From: Bryum argenteum
Taxonomy: Eukaryota > Streptophyta > Bryopsida > Bryales > Bryaceae
Assembly: GCA_037043015.1 (NCBI GenBank)
Contig: CM073322.1
Location: 1,933,601 to 1,997,600, forward strand
DNA length: 64,000 nt
Reading direction: 5' to 3'
The notes below the pieces were generated by a model. It ran no database searches. It had not been told where the DNA came from and saw nothing but the letters and a program-made list of their open reading frames with translations. Positions 39,538-49,165 of this stretch are shown one piece after another. The position numbers and the translations under genes were made by a program. Every line of letters starts with the position of its first letter. Positions within the stretch are counted from its first letter, which is position 1.

Positions 39538-40293
39538 ATGTCTGATTGGACTCATTGGAGTAAAGTCGCACATGACGCCCCCTTCAATCCCTTGCCATCA
39601 AAGCGCGACATGACGGAGGAAGACTCTGAAAGCTCAAACGATGACAATCCCTTCGCTCCTTATGAGAGCGAGTATCCACGAATCCGTTGGCTGCCTCCAG
39701 GTGGGACTTGACTGTGAAAGTAACACCACTTAATGACTTCAATAAAATTGGTGCGTTGAAGATGATGCCTAACACGCGACTGACACTCAACATTTTCTGA
39801 AAAGCACAATTCTGAATGCAGCTTCACGTGTTGTTCTCTTCAATCAGGTCTGCCGGGGAGAATGATACCATCACCTCCTCCGAACACCAACACCAGTTTC
39901 CCTCTGCAACCCTGGGATGGATCCAATTGGGCTTCGTTTGCAGGCCATCAGGGACTGAGCTACTATGAAGAGAACGATTACATTGCAAGTCATCGGGGTG
40001 CTCCTGAGGAACGGAGCTACTATGAAGAGAACGATTACATTGCAAGTCATCAGGGTGCTCCTGAAGAACTGAGCTACTATGAAGAGAACAAGTATAGTGC
40101 AGTAGCGGAGGTTGAAGATGTGAAGTCTTGTTGTAACGAAGGTGAGAGGAGACGTAGGTCTAAGAAGAGCCAGGACGACGCAGTTGGTGCACAACATGTT
40201 CGTGGCCGTGGTCGCAGCCTCCATTCGAGGTTGCGCAGGGCACTAGTAAAAAAACTATGTTGCATGACTAGCCACAAACATGTACACTCGTAA
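39538..40293 (+). CDS. Small orphan protein with 23-residue tandem repeat
   Basis: Two exons (39538-39700 and 39848-40293; CTCCAG/GTGGG donor, CAATCAG acceptor, phase 1) encode 202 residues. The first exon is acidic (TEEDSESSNDDNPFAPYESE). A Pro-rich section follows, then a unit of about 23 residues built around SYYEENDYIASHQGAPEE, present twice and then partly a third time. The basic C-terminus (RRRRSKK and RGRGRSLHSRLRRALVKK) could be a nuclear or membrane-binding tail. No domain is recognised. The consistent phase and the in-frame repeat favour a real gene. The ATG was chosen because the frame upstream reaches no better start. Confidence 0.55.
39957..40093 (+). repeat. 60-bp-class coding tandem repeat
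   Basis: GAGCTACTATGAAGAGAACG and the following bases recur at offsets of about 60 bp (39957, 40014, 40074), with the third copy diverging. They encode the SYYEEN repeat. Confidence 0.85.
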
Positions 40294-40301
40294 AACAGAC
40301 A

Positions 40302-40535
40302 TTAACCCCTAAAGGTCTGAGCGTGCCGTGGCGACCAGTAGAATACTGTGTATTTTGGTTGTATTTGGAGTGAATGCACACCTTTAATGGGTTTGAGTTC
40401 AAAGAAGAAGTTGGCATTTGAATTAATGCGGTTCTAGTGAGCTATTACAATTCCAGTCTAGAATTTCTTGTTGGTAGCAAATCCTAATTATACGACAGCG
40501 TACATACTATCCCCAAGGGACTTTTTAAGGGTTAA
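40302..40535 (+). mobile_element. TTAA-family MITE
   Basis: 234 bp from TTAACCCCTAAAGGTCT to GGACTTTTTAAGGGTTAA, with TTAA on both sides and terminal inverted similarity. It inserted just after the stop of the orphan gene. Confidence 0.7.
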
Positions 40536-40699
40536 AGATAATTTCTGCTTAGTTTGAGTACTAATCATAAAACACACTTGCCTACCGGTGGTAATCCGAG
40601 AGCCTCCAGTTAGTCATAAACACATCAGTGAAAAAAAGTTCAAAATAAAAGTTAAATACATTTTTTTTCTTTTCTGCCCCACTTGGGCCTTAAAAACAA

Positions 40700-40885
40700 A
40701 AATTTCAATCACAATTTATTTTTAAAAAAATTTGAAGTTGGCTTTGCACTTTTTTGCACATACATCTTGTAGTATATAGAGCACTTTCTAGAAATGATAG
40801 GCAAAATAATAATTTTGACCCCTTCATTTAGGCTGCCTAAGATAGCAACTATCCATTTTGGCTTTCTTAGATCTTCAGGGGTTAA
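40700..40885 (+). mobile_element. Remnant of 16908-17802 family
   Basis: The right-arm sequence CCCCTTCATTTAGGCTGCC, followed by a CCATTTTGGCTTTC stretch, ends in GGGGTTAA. The left half is degraded. Confidence 0.55.
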
Positions 40886-40999
40886 AAATTAGACCATTTT
40901 GAGTTTTGTTTCTTTTACATGTAAAAGAGGTACTTAGGCATGTGTTTGCTATTTAAACTTTTTGTACATTATTTTCTCAAGTCCTTTATTTATTGTCAA

Positions 41000-43344
41000 T
41001 AATCAACCTTTTCATGTGTAGTTCAGCACACCTTGTGTGAAAAGTCAAGCTTTCCTCTAGAGTCTATAGGTCCTATGAAGATAAAGAATTATGTAGCTTA
41101 TGTGTGACTCACTCAAGAAGAAGATAATGAAAAGCCTCAAGTCACAATTATTTTCAAAATTGGTTTTTTAGGCTCCAAAACACTACTTCTCCATACTATA
41201 ACAAAAGAAAATGACTTCTAATTCAACTTGGAACATTAAGATTTCACAAAGAGTGAGGAATTTTATTATCATACGGTGTGCATACATGTATATAAGTTAG
41301 GTATTAGATCATATTGTTACATAATTTGGAGTACATCAAAAGTTGAAAATGTCCATCTTGTTCAGAAACAGGATAATTTTATGATTTCGGCAGTTTTTAT
41401 GAGGTCTTCAAACTTTAGGAATTATTCTTTGACATTGTCCGTATCTAGGTACCTCTCATTGCGTAAATTTAATTTTAAGGCAATTATTTATGTATTTTAT
41501 TTTGAATTTTTTAGTAAAGCATGGCACGGTGCTTCAACTATGCATTGGAGATAATGAAGACATTGTCACTATTGCAAATGTGGTATGAGTAGAGGGAACC
41601 GGTAGACCCCAAGTGGCTTAAAAGACCCAAGGTTGGAGTCTACTAGTTCCCTTTACTCAATCCACATATGCACTAGTGTATACAAGATTGAGTTTGTATG
41701 AAGGTTTATAGCAGATTGGTCTAATGGAGCACATCCTACAATGGAGCTCTAGTAATCTTCATTTATAGGTACATTATAGGTTCTCCATACATGAGTATCA
41801 TGTACTCACTGCAAACATTATAGGATGTCACTTTAGAGCACCATTTTAGGAACACCTACATTTCAAACTTCCTAAATTTATAATTGAATGTAGAAGAGTT
41901 CAAAAATGATGATTCTACTTGTTCCATTTTTATACTAATTTTCGCCATGGACTAGTAACATCCCTACATATTTCTCAAAATTAAGCCACTATTGAGCACC
42001 TTACCACAAGCAAGTGCAGACTAGAATGTCTCCAAGAATTTCAAGCAATGTAGAAAGAAGAATGTCTATACCTTGAAACTCCATTTAGAAGTTCTCAAAA
42101 TCAACCGGCCAACTTGTCATTAAATGCAGGTACTCCCCATTCATTACACCTCTTGCACAAATTTTGGATGTTACAATCTTGCAAATGATAAACATCCAAC
42201 AGTCAATTTTTGGACAAGTGATTAAACATAGGCTTATCAATAAGATCTTACGATTGAAAGTTTAAAAAGAGTTAGAAGATTTGGTTTACTTTTCGGGAGT
42301 ACACAGAGGTAGAACAAGCGGTTCACATTTCCGGGAGTACATAGAGGTAGAAAAAACTGAGGTTTCAAGCTCCAAATACACACGAGGGCGAGGGGGTAAA
42401 CTACTGAACTGATTCATGATGCCCATCATCTCCTTCGATTCTTGCGAGGACAGCGAAAGTATCGTTGAAATCCTCAAAGCTCTGCTCAGTTTCGATGTAA
42501 AAACATGCAACTTTGGAGTGAATCGACTGGCAAAAGTCAAAAGCTCTGAATGCAATACATTCGTTGCTGCAGCAATTCAGGCACGAAACGAACGTTTTTT
42601 TCTTACTTGTACGCGGTGCCCACCATTAAACACAGCACAGACCTTGCCAGGCAGTCGCACAGAATCTCGTTAAACAAGAGGCATGGCCCGCCTGCCATCT
42701 TTACAGCCTTCCTGCTCAAACTCCACAGAGAAGAAGCCAATGCACTGACACTCCCTCATGCCCTCTTCACCCGGAAAACACCACAAGATACACTCATCTG
42801 CTGCCCCAGTACTGACACCCCAACTCTCAGGCATCTCATCAATGCATCGATCTAGTGCTAACTCTAATTGATAATTACAAACAATGAAGCGCTAACTGTT
42901 AGTGATGAAGCTAAGCTCACCAGAATGCTGTGTAATCAACTCCCGGGTTGGTTTCGGATACTCCTGCGTTGAAAGTGGTTTGTGCTTACCGGATGTAGCA
43001 CATCCCTCAACTAAGAAGAGCTCACTAATATGCTCAGTAAACCAATTCAGAGTAGAATACTGGATCTTCCTGCTTTGGAAATGGTTATTGCTAATAGAAC
43101 AATCATCAGTTGAGGCATGAGGAGAGTCAAGGAGACGAAGTCAAAGCATCGTTCTCAGGGAGCCCCACCATGGCGGCGTCTGATGGCAGAAGCATTAATA
43201 TAAAGAAATGATACCATCAGTCACTTATTGAGCTCTTTCATGCATCTGGAAGGGAAGCTACTTCAATTTTGTTTGCAGAACATACATAACTGCCCTTGGG
43301 TAACGATCATTCCCGACAACGAGATCATTGAACACCGTCTTCTA
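41000..43344. other. Intergenic
   Basis: No gene is recognised. 41740-41940 is a minus-strand copy of the dispersed GTGCCCTAAAATGACACC repeat. Confidence 0.5.
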
Positions 43345-43770
43345 CAATCAGTACACTGCAACAGCAGCAAACATGCACAAGGGATGGTCTTCTTTGTATG
43401 AGAAACAACCATGTCAAGTCACAAAGCTCGTTCTTCGATATACTAAAGAACAAGCTTTTGTAACTTGACATAGCTGGTCCTTTGCGTCTCGTACGACCAG
43501 CACAGGCAAACATGCAAAAAAGATGATCCTCTTTTTTCATATTACAGCCACGTCAAGTCACGAAGTTGCTTCTTCGATCAAACAGAGGAACATGCTTTTT
43601 GACTTGACATAGCTGGTCTTAGCAATCAGCACGCTGCAAAAGCAGAATAGATGGTCTTCCTCATTCGTGCTGTAGTATGAAAACAGCTAGCCCCCATTGG
43701 ATTGAATGTGTGTCAAGTCACAATTGCTTGTAAAACGCTAAACAAACTATGTCAAGTAATTGCTTGAAAC
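43345..43770 (+). repeat. Three tandem units with internal inverted repeats
   Basis: Units begin near 43345, 43481 and 43621 (about 135-140 bp). Each contains GTCAAGTCAC, and the first two also the inverted match TGACTTGACATAGCTGGTC about 45 bp later, so each could form a hairpin. They lie just past the stop of the DUF688-like gene, so probably in its 3' flank. Confidence 0.75.
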
Positions 43771-43937
43771 ACGTCAAACAACAGCTTGCTCGAAGCTTCA
43801 CCGGGAACATGGATTGAGCTTAAGAAATGCAAACGAACAAGCTACGATTTCCTACTTCCCGCATTGCCTATGTACAGTAGCATATGTAAACATATGCCTC
43901 ATGCTTAATCGTACATACCTTTCGCAAACACACTCAC

Positions 43938-44950
43938 TCAAGGACTATCAGGAGCCATCCCCCCTAAGCAGCTGCAAAGCATTCCGAACCGGCTGGCGAA
44001 CAGAGCCCTGCCGATGTTCTCCTTCCTTAGAGACTTCGAGTAAAGCTCGACTGGAGCACCCCTGCAATCAAAAAACTCTACGATCAAAACAAGGCACAAA
44101 TAGCAAATAACTATGAAGGAAGCAGTAAAATGCAGAAGGTGATTGAAGAGTACCTTGATTTCGCATTAGAGCGGGATAATGGCGGAGTAAGAGCTGCCTC
44201 TCTCAGTGTCAATGGCGGTTTCGGAGTCGAGGCCATGGGCGAGTCGGGGAACAAGAGTTGCTTGAGAGTGACGGAGTCAGGGGAGCTCGCATTGGAAGAA
44301 GGCGAAGAAGAAGACGACGAAGAATTCGACGAAAAGGAGCTTTCGCGGTGAAAGAATCGGAGAGGCGAGAGCGAGCGACGCTTGTTATGTTCCTGCATTC
44401 CCAAGATACTCATCGTCGTCGTCTCCTCATCCGCAGTCTTGGTATACCCGCAGAAACCTCGCGGGGAAGATTGCGGGGAGGAGTAGCTCTTAAACGAGGA
44501 AGAATCACAACTCGAAACATCCGAATCGCGATGTTTCACGGCCTGCAAGCGCGGCGGGAGACGCAAGCTCGTCGTTACGAGCTGCCCCTTCGCGAAAAGC
44601 TCCTCCGCTGAAACTGTCTCTCCCGAAATTCGGTTACTGAACTCAAATTCTGTCGACTCACGCGCCGAGCTCTCGTCACTGCTACTCGGCGACGAGGAGC
44701 CCTGCGTAGTCTCATCGGAGAAAGAGAAGTGCTCTCTCTCCCCGCTCTCCAGCTTCGGCGTGCCCGGAACAACCTCCCACGCAAATGGTATTGCGGCAAG
44801 AACTTCCCCCAATGGCGCCTCAATCACTTCTTTCGAAAAGGCGTGACGGGGACTTGTTGGCGCGCTCGTGTATGGCGTTCCAGCGTCAACATCATCGAAG
44901 TAACCATCATCGCTCACCTTGAACACCTCCATCTCTGCACTAAAATCCAT
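43938..44950 (-). CDS. DUF688-like plant protein of unknown function
   Basis: Two exons (44950-44154 and 44061-43938; TCAAG/GTAC donor, TTGCAG acceptor, phase 2) encode 306 residues. The N-terminal third carries AGTPYTSAPTSPRH and AIPFAWEVVPGTPK. The latter is the PFxWExxPGxPK signature of a plant family (DUF688 and relatives) with no known function. The middle is very Ser-rich. The second exon encodes a conserved-looking end, SLRKENIGRALFASRFGMLC. No membrane segment or enzyme motif is seen. Without splicing, the first exon would run on only to a weak Ser/Ile/Leu tail, so the spliced end is preferred. Confidence 0.8.
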
Positions 44951-46250
44951 CAATCTCCCTAATGCGCAACGCCCATTTCATACACACTCTCAAAGAATCT
45001 CGGTCACCCCGCCAAAAACACCAATCCAAACTAACTAACGAACAAAGCTCTCTCGATGCAAGAATCGATGCAAGAATCAGTGATTCTTCGGTTCTAAATT
45101 GGGACTGTAGGGAATTGAGGAAGTTCTTTCACCGCCTGGGCTGCAGTGGTAGTGGTGAGCATCACGGTTCTAAAGGGACGCCGAGCCGCCGCCCTCAGGT
45201 ACAGCAGGAGGGCACGACCCAGGGAAACTGGGGGCGTAAGAGGGATCAATCAACTTGCAAGAAGGAAACAGTATCAAAACAACCAAACACGGATGCGCGG
45301 AAGAATTTTTTTAATTCCCTTAAAGCAGCTGACGGAAAGAAAAGCGCAGAAACATGAAAGAAAAGAAGATCGCTAATCCAATCCTCCCGAAAAGAAAGAA
45401 AACGAGAGCGGGCTAATCCAATCCTTCCGAAAAGAAAGAAAACGAGAGCGGCGCTATGGTCGAGGAGTCAGGCTAATTATAGACAGCGGTTTCCCTGTCT
45501 GAACATCCCCCAACCTTCATCTTCCACGAAGTGAGGACCACCCCATTTGTTGCACGACTGCACGAGGAGCTTCCGGTTTCCGGAAGCTCCACCACCAACG
45601 AGGGCTACTACCGATGCAAAAAACAATCGAGGGCTACTATCGATTGTTTCAAGAAAAGAGAAAAACGAGGGCTACAACTGTGGAAATGTCGCAAGTCAAA
45701 GTCAAGAGCACGCGGAATAACATGAGTTACCCAACATTCTCAATGACCTTCACGAGCAACAACCGAATCACATTCTTCTCATTCAACCAATCACTGGATC
45801 AATCGATCAATCGAACAAAACCATAGCTCTGTATCGGATTTACATGCAAGTGGTTTTACCTTATCAGTGAATGTAATTAATCGGTGCACGCAAGGGGGAG
45901 ATGGAGCACCATAGCCAGTGATTTGCTGCAACGAGAGCAAGAGCAACGAAAAAGATGGAATCAAAGAATTAAGAAGGAAGCATAATCATATCATGGGTTC
46001 TTGCTGTGTGATCTTGGCGGCGCCTGGATTGTTGTTGAGAGGGAATCGATCGATCGATCGATCTTGGCGAGGAGATCCGAATCGATCTTGGCAGCTTGTG
46101 ATGATCATTTCTGTGGATGCGCTTGATTGCTTGATCGATTATCATCCTTCAGTTCACTGATGCTTCTTCAAGATTTCAACGATTTGCTGAAAGCTTTTTG
46201 AGATCTGACAATGAGTTTGACGTAACCTTTTTTTTTTTCTTAGTTCAGTT
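44951..46250 (-). other. 5' region of the DUF688-like gene
   Basis: This is the likely 5'UTR and promoter. It contains a tandem duplicate of 42 bp (45367-45408 and 45409-45451, CTAATCCAATCCTYCCGAAA...) and a short (ATCG)n run at 46046-46062. No frame is conserved. Confidence 0.5.
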
Positions 46251-46476
46251 TTGTTCTAGTGTTGGATTCTTTTGAGGAACTGAAGTAAAATGAAGAACAA
46301 GAGGAACCCAACCGCGCAAGAATCACATTGTTTGGGCTTATAGGATAATTACAAACATAGAAACGGATGCTTACAATTGTAGAATATTGATTTTCCTTTT
46401 ACGGTAACGGGGACAGGCATGATCAAAGTATGTATGTGAGCGTGGCAACGCCATGTGAGTGTACTAGTAGTATACT

Positions 46477-46676
46477 TACGGACGCTTTACATGAGAAGTT
46501 TTGTGGATGCCCATGTACATGGAGCTGAAGGAGGGTAAAAACCCCTCTCATATGATTGCTTCTTTTTTTGAACTTTGAGAAAATGAACCAATCGCATGAG
46601 AGGGATTTTTTCCCTCCTTTGGCCCCATGTAGAACTTGACTCCCCATGTAAAACATCCTTTATGATGAACACCCTT
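46477..46676 (+). mobile_element. MITE with GGACGCTTTACATG termini
   Basis: The left GGACGCTTTACATG and the right CATGTAAAACATCC are inverted copies, and internal stretches also fold (CCTCTCATATGATTGCTTC with GAACCAATCGCATGAGAGG). Related ends lie at about 50303-50332 and 52168-52197. A 3-bp TTA duplication, as in PIF/Harbinger elements, is possible. Confidence 0.55.
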
Positions 46677-47320
46677 CTGATAATATTATAGAATTTTATT
46701 TTTTATTTTGAAAAAATATAATTAAGTATTCTCTTTGAGGGTTACCTATAGAGCAGATTATAATGAAAAACAGCTCCTCGGGCTTTGTTGGGCATTTAAG
46801 GGTTAACTAGCACTAGTAATTAGGAATTTAAAGGGAAGATCATTAGATGAAGTGTTAAGAACCAACATAAATTCTCAAGAATAAAATAATAATAATAAAT
46901 AATATAAAAAAAACTTCATAGTACCCACATGCACGCAATAAAAGGTAAATAATCCAATCCTAATCTAGTCATTAAATAACAATTAATATTTTCACACCAA
47001 AATCTAAAAAGACACAACTCTCTAGAGAAATTAGGGGACTTGTTAAAACTGTAGCAGCCCTAAAAGAAAACACAACTTTTCTCTTTTAGATTTGCTATTG
47101 CCCAAATGGCCCAAATTCAGGATCATCATGGAAGTTGCCAAATAAAGAGTCAACCCCTTACCCAATTGGGTAAGCCAAAAGGCAAAGTATTTCTTCAACT
47201 ACAGTATTTCTTTCTAAAAAGGTTTCTTCTCCATTGATTTCCTGCCAGATTTGCAAAAAGATTCCCTTCTTTTAGTTTGACCAAACATGGCATTGAAATA
47301 TCATATACCATAAAACTATA

Positions 47321-47422
47321 CTCCCTCTGTCCCATTATAAATGTCTAGTAGGTTCTCTCAAATCTACCTGTGAAGGTAGAATTGAGAGAACCTACTCGAC
47401 AATTACAATGGGTCAGAGGGAG
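47321..47422 (+). mobile_element. Stowaway-type MITE, 102 bp
   Basis: It starts CTCCCTCTGTCCCATTAT and ends AATGGGTCAGAGGGAG, flanked by TA (47319-47320 and 47423-47424). This is the Tc1/mariner Stowaway pattern. The interior is also palindromic. Confidence 0.9.
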
Positions 47423-47797
47423 TACTTTTTTTTTAGGTGTAGCGTTGTTGTGTAAATATCATCCATAGGAAGAGAAGACTTTTGGAACAATGATTTTTTT
47501 TTGTTATTTGTGGTACCATAAAAGTTAAGAGAGTGGGAAATCATTAGCTCTACAAATAGGTGTTGCCAAAGGATCTCAAAGTCAATACCTTCCACTTGAA
47601 TAGTGAATATTCCATGTTGGATCAAGGTTATGTTGGTAGATAGGGAGCTCATTGTTTATAATATTTTGATGCTATGTGTGTGGTCATAAGTTTCATTTTT
47701 AAGGTTTGACTTACTCTTCATGTTTGAAAATCAATAAGTTCTTAGTACCATGACATTGAACTATACGTTTCCAAATGTGCATGAGGAAGGTGAACAC

Positions 47798-48748
47798 TTA
47801 ACCCTTAACCCCTAAATTTCCTTGGTGTTTTTTGGGAGCTTGAAAGTTCAAAATTGCGATTCTCCACCTCTAAGCACTCGTGGGGGTGTGGACCGATTTC
47901 TTCTCCTTTTTTAAGACTTCCAACCGTAAGATCTTGTACCTAAGAATATGCTTGATTACTGTTCAAAAAATTGACCGTTGGATGTTTACCATTTGAGAGA
48001 TTATAACATTCAAAGTTTGTCTCCCAAGTTTTTTTGGGCATTGCGAAGATTGGTTTTGAAATTTTTGAAGGCTGCCCTTGTAAAATTGGTAAACTTTTTG
48101 ACTTGATTCACTTTGAAATTTGAGTAGTGATTTAGTAAAGAACATGTTTAAAAAAAAAAAATTCAAAAAAGTTACTTATTTGAGCTGCCCCATCTCGGCT
48201 CGCAACCCAAGGATCGTCCTAGAAGACTCAAAAATTGGAATTTGACTTTGCAATTTTTGCCACACCTACTTTGCAATGTAACTCACACAATTCCAAAAAA
48301 TATCTCAAAAATATTCATTTTTACTAAGAAACTAAGGCTGCCCAAAACATCAAAAGACCGTTTCGGTTTTTAGGGAAAGTTAGGGGTTAAACGCCCATGG
48401 GGTCTAAAACGGGCAGCCTAAAATCGGATCATAGCATCTTTTGGACTTGGGCATCATGAATAGTGCACTTTTTGAACTTGGGCACCATGAATGAACCAAT
48501 CAATGATGAGCTTGCAACCTCCTACAAGGTTATGTACAACCCCAACCTACCTACCACAATCCTTTCAAAGCACAAAATCATTCATACAGATTGTGATTTG
48601 AATTGTGAAATTCACTTTTTGAATGCATCAGAAGAAGGTGACCAGTTTGACATCAAAATATAAGTGAAATGTTGAGTACAGTGAGAGCTACAGGGAAGAT
48701 TCTGTTGGAATCAAGCCCCTCGGGCTTGCTTGGGCGTTTAAGGGTTAA
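47798..48748 (+). mobile_element. TTAA-family MITE interrupted by a second TTAA-family MITE
   Basis: The outer element begins TTAACCC (47798-47804), resumes at TTAAACGCCCATGGGG (48387) and ends GTTTAAGGGTTAA at 48748. It matches the uninterrupted copy at 22736-23105. The inner element spans 47805-48390 including TTAA on both sides. Confidence 0.85.
47805..48390 (+). mobile_element. Inner TTAA-family MITE (relative of 16908-17802)
   Basis: The termini are TTAACCCCTAAATTTCC and GGAAAGTTAGGGGTTAA. The interior matches the centre and right arm of 16908-17802 (for example, the CTCTAAGCACTCGTGGGGGT and GATCGTCCTAGAAGACTC stretches). Confidence 0.85.
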
Positions 48749-48908
48749 CAAAAGTCATACAAATGTAGGGTGGAATTTCTAACAACATCTCCTGTTTGTC
48801 AAAACCAATAAGTTGCACCTTCCTATAAAGTCTATCGTGAAATATGCACATTTGTTCAACTTTAGATAAGTGTATGCTTTAGGTGCACCTCCCAAAGCTA
48901 AGTGTACA

Positions 48909-49165
48909 TCTGTATATATGATAGAACCAGGTTCGTACGGCAATCCTTCCTACCCACCAACATTCCAATCTACCAACCTACCTACCTACCTTCTTTTGTG
49001 TTTTCTAGATTATGGAAAGAAGAAGAGAAAAACAATGTTTTTTTAAATAATAAAATAAAATTTTAAAAATGACATATATAAAAATAATAAACATAATATG
49101 AGGGATAACTTTATAAGAATACTATATAAAGAGCTTTCCCGTCGGGACGACCGGTACATTGCTAG
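48909..49165 (+). mobile_element. Short Helitron-like element
   Basis: 257 bp from TCTGTATATATGATAG, preceded by A, to CTAG at 49162-49165, followed by T. Its last 230 bp are shared with 4281-5350, including the GTCGGGACGAC hairpin before the end. Confidence 0.72.

Noticed and set aside
42286-42855. Overlapping 85-101 codon ORFs on both strands
   Set aside because: Checked as possible exons of the neighbouring gene; no matching splice phases or recognisable motifs.
43345-43770. CRISPR array
   Set aside because: Units are 135-140 bp, only three and drifting, in a plant nuclear genome.
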